The translations under genes were made by a program, and so were the position numbers. The notes under the pieces were generated by a model. That model made no database searches, had not been told where the DNA came from, and saw only the letters and a program-made list of their open reading frames with translations. DNA of 64,000 nucleotides from JAVJST01 sp040219295 (GTDB lineage: Bacteria; Pseudomonadota; Alphaproteobacteria; Rhodospirillales; Casp-alpha2): assembly GCA_040219295.1 (NCBI GenBank), contig JAVJST010000001.1:496001-560000 (forward strand), in the 5' to 3' direction. This document shows, in pieces, positions 52,046 to 60,838 of the stretch (positions are counted from its first letter, which is position 1; the number at the start of each line of letters is the position of its first letter).

Positions 52046-52056
52046 TTGCAGTGCAA
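52046..52056. promoter_or_regulatory. Candidate ScfR/PhaR-type operator upstream of pccB
   Basis: TTGCAGTGCAA is an exact palindrome 68-78 bases upstream of the pccB start and inside the 92-base spacer to the ATP12 gene. TTGCAnTGCAA-like sites are used by short-chain fatty acyl-CoA (ScfR/PccR-type) and PHA (PhaR) regulators in alphaproteobacteria. One half-site pair only, so the assignment is tentative. Confidence 0.4.
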
Positions 52057-52070
52057 TACCAGAAATCTAC

Positions 52071-52772
52071 TTATGACTGGCCGGCCAGCGTGTCGAACAG
52101 CAGCGCCGTCTCGATGTCGGCCCGGATGGCGCGGCGGCGGTCCTCGGCTTCCTTGTCGATCCCCCAGCGGTCGGCCTGGTGGAGTTCTTCCAGATAGGCG
52201 GCCTCGAAGGCGGCGCCTGCATCGATCACCCCCTCCAGGGCGGCAATGGCGACGACAACGGAGCCGAGTTGCTGGGCGAGATCGACGAAGGCGGTGAGGT
52301 GGAAGTCATCCCGGGCATCGGCGTAGTTGCGGACGCATGTCGCACCCTCGGGTAGGTGTTGCGGCGGCACCAATTCGGTTGTGGTCGTGAGCGCAATCCC
52401 GAAACGCCCTCTGAAATCGTCCAGCAGCGGGTTCCATGTCGCGGTTTCGCGGGCCACGAGGTCTTCCGGGGATTCCGCGCGAAACCGCAACGGATCGTTG
52501 TCGATGTGTGACGCCAGCCCCTCGATCAACCGCTCCCGGTTCGGCGCGACCCGGTCGATCGCCGCATTGCTGAGGCCCGTCAGCGGCATCGTCGACGGAT
52601 CGATTTCGTCTCGCTGCGACGCCCACTCCACGGAGACATGCTCGGCGAGCTTGCGCGACGGTATCATCAGCGTCGATTTCGCGGGCGTCTTAACGGTCCG
52701 CCCGTCCAGCCGGATGGCGAATGCGCCCGACTCGTCCTCGGCGATTTCAACCCGTGCGTAGAAGCGCTTCAT
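52071..52772 (-). CDS. ATP12 family F1-ATPase assembly chaperone
   Basis: 233 residues. The family core is FYARVEIAEDESGAFAIRLDGRTVKTPAKSTLMIPSRKLAEHVSVEWASQRDEIDPSTMPLTGLSNAAIDRV, and the later LTAFVDLAQQLGSVVVAIAALEGVIDAGAAFEAAYLEELHQADRWG. The mitochondrial relative binds the alpha subunit of F1 during assembly. It lies 11 bases after the AsmA stop, on the same strand, in a HAD-AsmA-ATP12 operon. Confidence 0.9.
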   Translation of the reverse strand: MKRFYARVEIAEDESGAFAIRLDGRTVKTPAKSTLMIPSRKLAEHVSVEWASQRDEIDPSTMPLTGLSNAAIDRVAPNRERLIEGLASHIDNDPLRFRAESPEDLVARETATWNPLLDDFRGRFGIALTTTTELVPPQHLPEGATCVRNYADARDDFHLTAFVDLAQQLGSVVVAIAALEGVIDAGAAFEAAYLEELHQADRWGIDKEAEDRRRAIRADIETALLFDTLAGQS

Positions 52773-52783
52773 CGCCCAGTCGG

Positions 52784-54835
52784 TCAGTTGCCGAACAGGT
52801 TGTCGAGGGCGCCACCAATCCCTTTCAGCGGGTTGCTTGCCGGCTCGCCGCTTTCCTGCGCCGCCGGCTGCGCCGCACTGCCATTCTGGGACATTTTCCC
52901 GCTGAGCGCTGCGGCACAGTAGTCCGTATCGTCGACGGCGTTGCCGACGGAACTGATGGCCATCTCGGCGAGGGTCGACAGTCCGCCCGTCGCGATGCCG
53001 AGGGCGGTCGATGTCACGTTCTTGACCACGCTGCCGGCATCGGGACCGAACTCGGGCTGCAGGAACGTCCCTGTCACCCGAACCCCGACTTCCGCCATCT
53101 TGACGAGAGAGGTATTCTTGGCGCGCGGGTCGAACAGCAGGTTCAGCGTCTCGTCGCGCAGGTCAATTTCACCGGAACCAACGACATTCAGACCGCCGGT
53201 CTCGATCAATAAAGCACGCGGCGCGGCGATCCCGTCCTTGACGGCAAAATCGATGACACCGCACTTGAGGGTCCGAGAATCCTCGCCGCTGCCGAGGAAC
53301 GGCACGGCACCGAGCAGATCACCCGACATGAACCCCAACGCGCCGCTCTCGATCCGGCCATTTTCCGTCACGATTCGCACATCACCGTTCAGGGAAGCCA
53401 TGATGGCGCGCACAGAGCCGCCCTTGCCGGCAACGTCGACGTTCATGTCGAGTTGTCCCTGCAACGTCGCGTCGCCCGTCGCCTCGGCGATCAGCTTTCC
53501 GTAGTCGATGCCCTTGCCCGCCAACTGCAGGGCAAACGCCGATGGTGCCGTGGCGGTATTAAGATCGACGGCGCCCGCAACCGCGTTCCCCTGATAAGTG
53601 ACGGCGAAGGGACGCAGGATCAACCGGCCGCCAGAAAGTTTCAGGTCGACCGACAAGTCGTCGAGCGCGACGTCGTCGAGTTCCAGCTTGCCGACGGCAA
53701 GCTCGACAGTGGCATCGACACCCCGAAGTGCATCCACCGGCAGGGGGTCATCGGGAAACACGCGGCCATCGGCTGACGGCGGAGAGGCAGCACTTTCCCG
53801 GCCGCTCTTCTCAACCAGATCGTTCAGCGCCAAACGGGACGACTGAAGCCTCGCCAGAACGCCGAGACGGGGCGACGCGGGAACCAGTGACACGGACCCC
53901 GATAAATCGGTTTCACCGATCTTGAGACTGAGGTCGTCGACGACAATGCGGTCACCGTCGTCCCGAACCAAACCCGAAACCGCAAACGCCCGGTCCGCAA
54001 GCGGTAGCGCATCCGCGCCCGCCAACAAGGCGCCACGGCCCGCGACATCCTTCAGTGACTTTCCTTTCGCTGAAAAACTAAGATTATAGCCCCTTGCGGC
54101 GCGCGGTTTATTGATGCTGCCGTCGAGTTGGATTTCGGCGCCAAGCGCTTCTGCCTCGATCTTCAGCGGAAACACCTTGTTATCGAGCAACGCGGATATG
54201 GAGCCCAGCGCACCTTCGATCTCAATCTCCTCGCCATCCAGACTGGCCTCGGCGGAGAGTTTCATGGGACTATCGACGCCGTCGGCCGAAAGACCAACTT
54301 CCTCTAGAACGAACGTTTTCTCGGTTCCGGCGATACCATCGCGATAGGTCAGGGTCACGTTTTCCAACCGGACCGACTTGACCACCGGCAAACGGGTTTC
54401 GCCCGTGTCCGGCGTCATCTCGCTGCTGTCCTGTGCCGCGTTCTCGAACACCCAGTTGCCTTCACCGGCAGCGTTCGTCTCTAGCAGCACATCGACGCCA
54501 ACCATCTCGAGCCACTCCACACGCACGTCACCTGTCAGCAGAGGCATCAGTTCGACCACAGCGGCCAACCGTTCGAGCCTGGTCATTGCGGGCCGCGTGC
54601 CCCAGGACGCATTGGCGAACGTGACACCTTCGACGGAAAGCGCCGGCTTCAGCGACAACTCGAGCTCCAGATCGCCGTCGATCGTCAACTTCCGGCCGGT
54701 CGCTGCTTCGACCTGTTCAGCGATGAGCGAGCGATAGGCGTTGAAATCCTGTGACTTAATGATCGCGACACCGGCAACTGCGATTGCAACGACGGCAACG
54801 CCGAGAAAGGCCAGGATCTTGAAGAAGCGTTTCAT
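52784..54835 (-). CDS. AsmA family envelope protein
   Basis: 683 residues. An N-terminal signal-anchor (RFFKILAFLGVAVVAIAVAGVAIIK) is followed by the AsmA start (DFNAYRSLIAEQVEAATGRKLTIDGDLELELSLKPALSVEGVTFAN) and many beta-rich segments across the periplasm. The ending DPRAKNTSLVKMAEVGVRVTGTFLQPEFGPD fits the AsmA C-terminal domain. Members are thought to move phospholipid between membranes. It is encoded between the HAD and ATP12 genes with short spacers of 7 and 11 bases. Confidence 0.9.
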   Translation of the reverse strand: MKRFFKILAFLGVAVVAIAVAGVAIIKSQDFNAYRSLIAEQVEAATGRKLTIDGDLELELSLKPALSVEGVTFANASWGTRPAMTRLERLAAVVELMPLLTGDVRVEWLEMVGVDVLLETNAAGEGNWVFENAAQDSSEMTPDTGETRLPVVKSVRLENVTLTYRDGIAGTEKTFVLEEVGLSADGVDSPMKLSAEASLDGEEIEIEGALGSISALLDNKVFPLKIEAEALGAEIQLDGSINKPRAARGYNLSFSAKGKSLKDVAGRGALLAGADALPLADRAFAVSGLVRDDGDRIVVDDLSLKIGETDLSGSVSLVPASPRLGVLARLQSSRLALNDLVEKSGRESAASPPSADGRVFPDDPLPVDALRGVDATVELAVGKLELDDVALDDLSVDLKLSGGRLILRPFAVTYQGNAVAGAVDLNTATAPSAFALQLAGKGIDYGKLIAEATGDATLQGQLDMNVDVAGKGGSVRAIMASLNGDVRIVTENGRIESGALGFMSGDLLGAVPFLGSGEDSRTLKCGVIDFAVKDGIAAPRALLIETGGLNVVGSGEIDLRDETLNLLFDPRAKNTSLVKMAEVGVRVTGTFLQPEFGPDAGSVVKNVTSTALGIATGGLSTLAEMAISSVGNAVDDTDYCAAALSGKMSQNGSAAQPAAQESGEPASNPLKGIGGALDNLFGN

Positions 54836-54842
54836 CGTGTTG

Positions 54843-55517
54843 TTATCCTCCTAGGACCGCGTCGAGAGCGGTCTGCAAGTCCCGCCAGTCATCAATCACA
54901 ACATGGGCCCCTGCGGCGTGCAATGCCGCAGGGGGGTGATACCCCCAAGCTACCCCGATCCCAGCGACGCCGGCGTTTCGCGCCATTTCCATGTCGAACG
55001 TCGTATCACCGATCATCGCAGTTCGCCGCCGGTCGACGCCGGTTTCCGCCATGGCGCGATCCAGCATGTCGGGGTGCGGTTTTCCCTTGGCCACGTCCGC
55101 AGTTTGAATCGTCATGAAATGTTTCAACAACTGCAACGGTCCAAGAGCGGCATCGACACCCCGCCGCGCCTTGCCAGTAGCGATCCCCATCAACCAGCCG
55201 GCCTCGTCGAGGATTTCAATCGCCTCTCGCGTTCCGCCGAACATCGGTTCCGACACTTCGCCGGCATCGCGCATCCCGCGGAACACCCGTCGATAGGTGG
55301 CGGCAAACTCATGATGGGCATCGCGAGGGTCTTCCTCGAGAAGTCGCGCGATTCCAACCTCGAGGGGCAGGCCGATGATACTTCGGATCTCGGCGGCCGG
55401 CACGGGCGCCAAAGAATGGTGCGCGAACGTATCATTCATCGCGTTAACGATCGAATGGTGCGAGTCGAGGAGCGTACCGTCGCAATCAAAAACAGCCAGT
55501 TTCAATTCTGTCATCAT
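54843..55517 (-). CDS. HAD-IA phosphatase, phosphoglycolate phosphatase-like
   Basis: 224 residues. The HAD core starts KLAVFDCDGTLLDSHHSIVNAMNDTF with nucleophile Asp11 and Asp13, continues IATGKARRGVDAAL (motif II), KGKPHPDMLDRAM (motif III Lys) and MIGDTTFDMEMARNAGVAGIGVAWG (motif IV). The cap is of the Gph/PgmB type. It is next to the operon with AsmA and ATP12 and, in related genomes, usually follows rluC directly. Here rluC is about 2.6 kb upstream on the same strand. Confidence 0.9.
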   Translation of the reverse strand: MMTELKLAVFDCDGTLLDSHHSIVNAMNDTFAHHSLAPVPAAEIRSIIGLPLEVGIARLLEEDPRDAHHEFAATYRRVFRGMRDAGEVSEPMFGGTREAIEILDEAGWLMGIATGKARRGVDAALGPLQLLKHFMTIQTADVAKGKPHPDMLDRAMAETGVDRRRTAMIGDTTFDMEMARNAGVAGIGVAWGYHPPAALHAAGAHVVIDDWRDLQTALDAVLGG

Positions 55518-55862
55518 GGTCTCTACCGAAATCCGCCCACGTTACGAACGTACTTCGGCCAACTGTCCAACGGGACGATGAAAAAATCGGGCGCGCCGAT
55601 ACAATACGGCAACACGCATCCTAAACGACAAAAGGGTTGAAACGCATCGATCAGCACCGCCTTTACAGCATGCAGATGACGCACCTTTTGTCGATCGCGA
55701 TTGCCAGGGACTTCCCGGATTCCGCAATTAAGTCTGATTGGTTGCGCCAAAACGGAAGTTGCAGCATGCTGAGTCATGAGGGTTGTGCCGTATATGTGTG
55801 GTGACGGACCAAAAAACACCCGCTGACAATTCTTGCGAAAAAAGCCGAGGAGGATATCGAAG
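55518..55862. other. Intergenic region (345 bases) before the OmpA-like gene
   Basis: I find no gene here. It lies between the divergent HAD and OmpA-like genes and should hold both promoters, but I see no strong consensus box. The base composition looks more A/T-rich than the genes around it. AGGAGG at 55848-55853 is the ribosome site of the OmpA-like gene. Confidence 0.7.
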
Positions 55863-56714
55863 ATGATCAAGGCAAGAAAATTTCTCGCCGTGGCGCTTTT
55901 GCTGCCGATGCTGGGGGCCTGTGCGTCCTACGATCTCTCCACTGTCGACATGATGGAGCAACAAGGTGATGCGTTCGATCAGTCGCTGCACAAGGAGTAT
56001 ATGATGCTCGCGCACGCCGAGGCTGCAGAGCAGGATTGGGAAGACGCGTGGTTCTTCGCGAACAAGGCGAAATCCTCGGCTAACGGGAACTCTGAAGAAC
56101 CTCAGCTTGTCTCGGAACGTGATATCGTCGCCGATGCCGTTGACCTTCTGGAAAGTGTCCGCTCGGCGCTAATGGATCAATTGCCGGCCGGACGAACGGA
56201 GAAGCCCGAGATCGCTGCGCGTGCCCAGGCCATGTTTGACTGCTGGCTGCAGGAGAAGGAAGAGAACTTTCAGCCGGATCACATCAAGGCCTGCCGCGAC
56301 AGTTTTAATATTGCCTACTTCCAGCTGATCAAGGTCGGCGAAGAGAAGGCTATGGCACCAGCAGAACCAATGGCCAAAATGGCCGGCCCCTACATGGTGT
56401 TTTTCGGATTTGACAAGGATGGCCTCGATAGGGCGGGCCTTGCCCTGATCGAGAGCGTCGCCAAGCATGAAATGGCGATGGATCCGAACGCCCTGATTAC
56501 GGTCAGCGGCCACGCCGACCGGTCGGGCGCAAAGGATTACAACATGATGTTATCCGAACAGCGCGCCATCAGCGTGTCGATCGCCCTGCAACTCGCAGGC
56601 GCGCAGGCGAAGATCGCGATGGAACACTTTGGCGAGGAAAGCCCGCTAAAACCGACGGATGATGGGGTCCGCGAACCGAAGAACCGGCGTGTGGAAATCA
56701 AGATCGGTCGCTGA
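55863..56714 (+). CDS. OmpA-family lipoprotein
   Basis: 283 residues from ATG 55863, nine bases after AGGAGG. The signal peptide ends in the lipobox LGAC (LLLPMLGACAS), so Cys19 is lipidated. A helical region of about 150 residues (MMEQQGDAFDQSLHKEYMMLAHAEAAEQDWEDAWFFANKAKSSA) precedes the OmpA-type peptidoglycan-binding domain: YMVFFGFDKDGLDRAGLALIE, ITVSGHADRSGAKDYNMMLSEQRAISVSIAL and PKNRRVEIKI, with the Asp and Arg that bind diaminopimelate. It anchors the outer membrane to peptidoglycan. It is followed by a strong terminator. Confidence 0.92.
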   Translation: MIKARKFLAVALLLPMLGACASYDLSTVDMMEQQGDAFDQSLHKEYMMLAHAEAAEQDWEDAWFFANKAKSSANGNSEEPQLVSERDIVADAVDLLESVRSALMDQLPAGRTEKPEIAARAQAMFDCWLQEKEENFQPDHIKACRDSFNIAYFQLIKVGEEKAMAPAEPMAKMAGPYMVFFGFDKDGLDRAGLALIESVAKHEMAMDPNALITVSGHADRSGAKDYNMMLSEQRAISVSIALQLAGAQAKIAMEHFGEESPLKPTDDGVREPKNRRVEIKIGR

Positions 56715-56739
56715 TCACCTCATCGAAGGCATGAAGAGA

Positions 56740-56770
56740 AAGGGTGGCAGGTTAACCTGCCACCCTTTTT
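56740..56770 (+). terminator. Rho-independent terminator of the OmpA-like gene
   Basis: AGGGTGGCAGGTTAACCTGCCACCCT is a 26-base perfect palindrome followed by TTTT. The mirror-image A-run on the left lets it end transcription from both sides; the convergent gene at 56797 ends 27 bases further on. Confidence 0.9.
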
Positions 56771-56796
56771 CCTTCGGGAATGTCCGTGAGACTGTG

Positions 56797-57201
56797 TCAG
56801 CCCTGAGAGGCACAGTGAACGCGGGAAACCGGCTCATCGGAGAACGCGGCCCAGGTTGCGTCGATTCTCAGCGCCACCTCAACACCCGTCTTGGCTACGC
56901 CGCGAATTACGATATCTGCCTCGTCCCCTGCCAAAATCTTAGTCTGGCGCATCTTGATGACCCGGTCATCTACGGTCCGTAAAACGACGAAACGCGCACT
57001 GGCAGGCCAAGACTCGCCGTGATTCCGAATAGTGAATACGGCATCGTCATTGCGGCAATGACTGAGAACTTCGATTCTTACGGGGGCGCTGGTCGCCTGT
57101 GCCGTCTCGACCGGTCGATCAGCAGCATGCGCAACGTTTCCGGCGCACGCGGCGGCTACTATCAACATTGACACGAGCTTCTTCACGGCTGATCTCCGCA
57201 T
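56797..57201 (-). CDS. Small secreted protein of unknown function
   Basis: 134 residues. The signal peptide (KKLVSMLIVAAACAGNVAHA) is followed by about 105 residues with a Cys near residue 49 (LSHCRNDDAVF) and another near the C-terminus (VHCAS), probably linked by a disulfide. The domain looks beta-rich, with NHGESWPASARFVVLRTVDDRVIKMRQ. Family not recognised. It converges on the OmpA-like terminator and is downstream of the response-regulator gene on the same strand, separated by about 100 bases. Confidence 0.7.
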   Translation of the reverse strand: MRRSAVKKLVSMLIVAAACAGNVAHAADRPVETAQATSAPVRIEVLSHCRNDDAVFTIRNHGESWPASARFVVLRTVDDRVIKMRQTKILAGDEADIVIRGVAKTGVEVALRIDATWAAFSDEPVSRVHCASQG

Positions 57202-57303
57202 CTTTCACGGCGCGTCTGAAACGCCGAATCGATACGCCTTCATGCCACATGAAGATGAAAGAAGTCTTAACTTCGGCTTACGGCAAGCTGACAGACCCCG
57301 CCG

Positions 57304-57990
57304 TCAACTGACAGCCGCGCCACCTTCCGAGAGCACGTAACCCATACCGCGGCGGGTCCGGATCTGAATGTCCGCTCCTGCGTCCTGCAGTCGTTTACGC
57401 AAGCGCGATACATGCACTTCGACGGAATTGGAGGACACCTCTTCGTCGAACCCGTAGAGTTTCTCCTCAAGTACGTCCTTCGACACGACACGGTTCGCAC
57501 GCCGCAACAGGTGCTCCAAGACATCTGTTTCACGGCGTGAAACGTCGACGACGCTGTCCGAAACCCGGACCTCACGGCTACGTGTGTCGAAGGCAACGTT
57601 GCCCAGTCGCAGGATCAGATCGACGGTCGCAGCAGGCCTGCGGAGCAGTGCGCGAATGCGGGCGATAAGTTCTTCCATGTCCACCGGTTTTGGAACGTAG
57701 TCGTCGGCCCCGCTGTCCAATCCCTCGATACGTTCATCAACTTCGCAACGCGAGGTCAGGAGAAGTACCGGGAGAGCGCTGCCATTGCGTCGGATGTCCT
57801 GCAGAAGAGTCAAGCCATCCCCGTCGGGGAGCCCCCGATCGAGGATCATCGCGTCGTAAGCAACAGTCGTCAGGGCGGCGTCCGCGCCTTCGCAGTCACC
57901 GACGACGTCTACCACGTATCCGGTCTGCTCGAAGGCACGTTTTATGGCCTTGGCGAAAACGTCATGATCTTCGACAACAAGTAATCTCAT
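57304..57990 (-). CDS. OmpR/PhoB-type response regulator without a partner kinase
   Basis: 228 residues from ATG 57990; the frame also runs back to 58029. The receiver shows LLVVEDHDVFAKAI (acidic pocket), AMILDRGLPDGDGL with phospho-acceptor Asp51, LLLTSRCEVDERIEGLDSGADDYVPKPVD (switch Ser/Thr and Lys). The DNA-binding domain shows VVSKDVLEEKLYGFDEEVSSNSVEVHVSRLRKRLQDAGADIQIRTRRGMGYVL, with the OmpR winged-helix signature. No histidine kinase is adjacent, so its input is elsewhere. It is in the block between rluC and the HAD gene. Confidence 0.93.
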   Translation of the reverse strand: MRLLVVEDHDVFAKAIKRAFEQTGYVVDVVGDCEGADAALTTVAYDAMILDRGLPDGDGLTLLQDIRRNGSALPVLLLTSRCEVDERIEGLDSGADDYVPKPVDMEELIARIRALLRRPAATVDLILRLGNVAFDTRSREVRVSDSVVDVSRRETDVLEHLLRRANRVVSKDVLEEKLYGFDEEVSSNSVEVHVSRLRKRLQDAGADIQIRTRRGMGYVLSEGGAAVS

Positions 57991-58111
57991 CGCCAATCGA
58001 CAATCCGGGTCTTGATTGCCGCCCCCCACCAGCTATTGGTCGCGTGTTCCAACAAACTACACACAAAGCAGAACATGCAATTCCCACACCTGCAATCGTT
58101 TCCCAACAATA

Positions 58112-59116
58112 CTAGGGGTATCCCTGATCCAAAAACATACCCGCATCCGCGTTTAAGTCATCAAGCCCCAAAATCCGGAGGGCGTCAGCGAGATGACCTG
58201 GGACAGGGGCTTCGGTGTCGATCAGAGCACCCCCCGGCAACCGAAACAGCAGCCGCTTCGCATGTAAATACATTCCCTTCCCGATTCCGGATATCGATGG
58301 ATGCGCTGCCGTCCCACCATATTTTCCGTCGCCCAGAATCGGCGTATTGATCGCCGCCAGGTGGGCGCGCAGTTGGTGGGTACGGCCGGTCTGTGGCTGA
58401 AGGGCGACCCAGGCTGCGGCTTGACCCGCGTGATCTATGACGCGGAAATCAGTAATCGCCCGGTCGCCCCGGTCCTGGTCGACGACCATCTTTTCATGCC
58501 CGCCTTTTCCTGCGGCGGACTTCAGCAGCGCGGCATCGATCCGTCCCTCGGACCGCTCCGGAACACCAGCGGTTATCGCCCAGTACAGCTTCTTTACATC
58601 GCGCGTGCGAAATGCGGACGCGAGGGCCGTCGCGGTCTTACGATCACGTGCCACGACCAGCAGTCCGGACGTATCTTTGTCGAGCCGGTGCACCAGCCTC
58701 GGGCGTTCCGGCAATCCGAATTGTAAGGACTCAAGTAAGCCGTCGACGTGCCGGGTCGTCCCCGCACCCCCTTGGACCGCAAGGCCAGCCGGTTTATCGA
58801 TCACGATCACGTGATCGTCCATGTGGATGACGCGCGACGGAAGCAAGTGTGCATCTTCGTCCCGTATCTTGTGCGGTTTGCGACTCGTGGCATTGCCCGA
58901 CGACGAGGGTGTCGGTAACGGCGGCACTCGCACGACCTCGCCCTCAGCAAGCCGATGGCTGGCTTTTGCTCGCTTCCCGTTCACGCGAACCTGCCCGGTT
59001 CTCAGCAGTTTCTGTAGAGCGCCCTGGGTCAGTTCTGGCGCCATCGTGCGAAACCAGCGGTCCAGGCGCATCCCGGCATCGCGAGCTTTTATCGTATGAT
59101 TTCTGACCCCCGACAC
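58112..59116 (-). CDS. RluC/RluD-type 23S rRNA pseudouridine synthase
   Basis: 334 residues from a GTG at 59116; a longer frame back to 59251 overlaps crcB. An S4 RNA-binding domain (AGMRLDRWFRTMAPELTQGALQKLLRTGQVRVNGKRAKASHRLAEGEVVRVPP) precedes the catalytic domain. The active-site region is PRLVHRLDKDTSGLLVVARDRKTATAL, with the catalytic Asp in HRLDKDTSG, and LQPQTGRTHQLRAHLAAINTPILGDGKYGG follows. It modifies uridines in 23S rRNA. It is eight bases past the crcB stop on the same strand. Confidence 0.93.
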   Translation of the reverse strand: MSGVRNHTIKARDAGMRLDRWFRTMAPELTQGALQKLLRTGQVRVNGKRAKASHRLAEGEVVRVPPLPTPSSSGNATSRKPHKIRDEDAHLLPSRVIHMDDHVIVIDKPAGLAVQGGAGTTRHVDGLLESLQFGLPERPRLVHRLDKDTSGLLVVARDRKTATALASAFRTRDVKKLYWAITAGVPERSEGRIDAALLKSAAGKGGHEKMVVDQDRGDRAITDFRVIDHAGQAAAWVALQPQTGRTHQLRAHLAAINTPILGDGKYGGTAAHPSISGIGKGMYLHAKRLLFRLPGGALIDTEAPVPGHLADALRILGLDDLNADAGMFLDQGYP

Positions 59117-59123
59117 GGCCTGA

Positions 59124-59510
59124 CTATCCGAGAAACTGTCGAAACAACGCCATCCCCGATAGCAACCCGGCAATTCCAAGAGAGACTGATGCAACAATGT
59201 AGATACCCGCCAGCGCGGCCTGACCGCGAACGAACAGGATGTGCGCATCAAGGGAAAATGCCGAGAACGTCGTGAATGCGCCGAGAACGCCGATCACCAA
59301 GAACGCCCGACCAGCCTCGCCAGGAGACCATTGTAGTGCCGACAACTCGATGACAGCACCGAGAACGAACGAGCCGAGAATATTAACTGCGAGCGTGCCC
59401 CACGGAAACCCGTGCCCGACCCAGTGGTGGATCCAGGAGTCCGCCGCATATCGGGCGACGGCGCCCAACGCTCCTCCGGCGGCGACGGCCACAAGAACCT
59501 TTGTGCTCAT
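59124..59510 (-). CDS. crcB: Fluoride channel CrcB (Fluc)
   Basis: 128 residues with four spans. GGALGAVARYAAD, GFPWGTLAVNILGSFVLGAVIE and VLGAFTTFSAFSLDAHIL are the Fluc signatures, with the Asn and Phe residues lining the anion path. It exports F- as an antiparallel dimer. It overlaps rarA at the start by four bases and rluC follows by eight. No guanidine- or fluoride-riboswitch is evident in front of it. Confidence 0.93.
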   Translation of the reverse strand: MSTKVLVAVAAGGALGAVARYAADSWIHHWVGHGFPWGTLAVNILGSFVLGAVIELSALQWSPGEAGRAFLVIGVLGAFTTFSAFSLDAHILFVRGQAALAGIYIVASVSLGIAGLLSGMALFRQFLG

Positions 59511-60838
59511 GACTCTCCCTCTTCATTCGAAACACGGCGTTTCTTCCTCAACTCGTCCCAATACGCGATTCTCTTGCCGATCTCGCGCTCGAAGCCGCGT
59601 TCCCCGGGACGATAAAACCGACGGCGTTCCATGCTTTCCGGAAAGTAGTCCTGCCCGGAGAAGCCATCCTCGGCATTGTGATCGTAGGCGTATCCCTCCG
59701 CGTAACCCAGTTCTTTCATCAGCTTAGTCGGTGCGTTCAAGATGTGCTTAGGCGGCATCAGCGATCCGGTCGCTCGTGCCGATTCCCGGGCGTTTTTCTC
59801 GGCTTTGTAGGCGGCATTCGACTTCGGTGCCGACGCCAGGTAGATGACACATTGAACCAGAGCCAATTCCCCTTCGGGAGAACCCAGCCGGTCGAATGCA
59901 TCCCACGCGGCCAACGATTGTGGCAATGCCTGCGGATCGGCCAGGCCGACGTCCTCAACGGCGAAACGAACGAGTCTACGGGCAACGTATCCGGGGTCCT
60001 CGCCACCGTCGATCATCCGTTGGAACCAGTATAATGCGGCGTCCGTATCTGATCCGCGCATCGATTTGTGGAGTGCGCTGATTAGGTTGTAATGGCCTTC
60101 CTGCGATTTGTCGTATAGAGGCGCACGTCGTTGTACTGCATCCGCCAACGCCCCCGTGTCGAGCAACGGTTCGGCGGCGGGAAACTCGAAGATCGCCTCG
60201 GCCATGTTCAGTAGGTAGCGGCCGTCACCGTCCGCCATGGCCCGCAGCGCCTCCCTCGCGTCCTCATCGACGGGCAGGTCTCTACCCATCTCCTTTTCGG
60301 CCCGCTTCAATAAGCTCTCCAAGGCCTCGTCATTCAGGCGCTTGAGAACAAGCACCCGGGAGCGGGACAGCAACGCCGCATTGAGTTCGAACGACGGGTT
60401 TTCGGTCGTCGCCCCGACGAGCGTCACCGTGCCGTCTTCCACGTATGGCAGGAAACCGTCCTGTTGGGCGCGATTGAAACGATGAATTTCATCGATGAAC
60501 AACAATGTGCCGCGACCGGATTCGCGCAAACGCTTGGCTCGATCGAAAACCTTCCTGAGGTCAGCGACGCCGGAAAAGACGGCCGACAAGGGTTCGAAGG
60601 AGAGATCGGTATGCTGGGCCAATAATCGGGCGATCGTCGTTTTTCCGGTACCGGGCGGACCCCACAGGATGATCGACGACAACCCGCCATGTTCCAGCAT
60701 GCGTCGCAGGGGCGCGGGCTGACCACCATTCCCGCTTGTGCTCAGCAAGTGGTCCTGTCCCACCACCTCGTCGAGGCTACTGGGTCGCAGACGATCCGCC
60801 AGTGGCCGCGGTGCCTGGGTCTCGAACAACGTCGCCAT
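59507..60838 (-). CDS. rarA: Replication-associated recombination protein A (MgsA/WRNIP1)
   Basis: 443 residues, AAA+ ATPase. Walker A is GPPGTGKTT at 60-68, Walker B LLFIDEIHRFN, sensor LVGATTENPSFELN, and the arginine-finger region SRSRVLVLK. The C-terminal part YAEGYAYDHNAEDGFSGQDYFPESMERRRFYRPGERGFEREIGKRI is family-typical. It acts at stalled replication forks. It overlaps degP's stop by one base and crcB's start by four, within a tight minus-strand operon. Confidence 0.95.
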   Translation of the reverse strand: MATLFETQAPRPLADRLRPSSLDEVVGQDHLLSTSGNGGQPAPLRRMLEHGGLSSIILWGPPGTGKTTIARLLAQHTDLSFEPLSAVFSGVADLRKVFDRAKRLRESGRGTLLFIDEIHRFNRAQQDGFLPYVEDGTVTLVGATTENPSFELNAALLSRSRVLVLKRLNDEALESLLKRAEKEMGRDLPVDEDAREALRAMADGDGRYLLNMAEAIFEFPAAEPLLDTGALADAVQRRAPLYDKSQEGHYNLISALHKSMRGSDTDAALYWFQRMIDGGEDPGYVARRLVRFAVEDVGLADPQALPQSLAAWDAFDRLGSPEGELALVQCVIYLASAPKSNAAYKAEKNARESARATGSLMPPKHILNAPTKLMKELGYAEGYAYDHNAEDGFSGQDYFPESMERRRFYRPGERGFEREIGKRIAYWDELRKKRRVSNEEGES

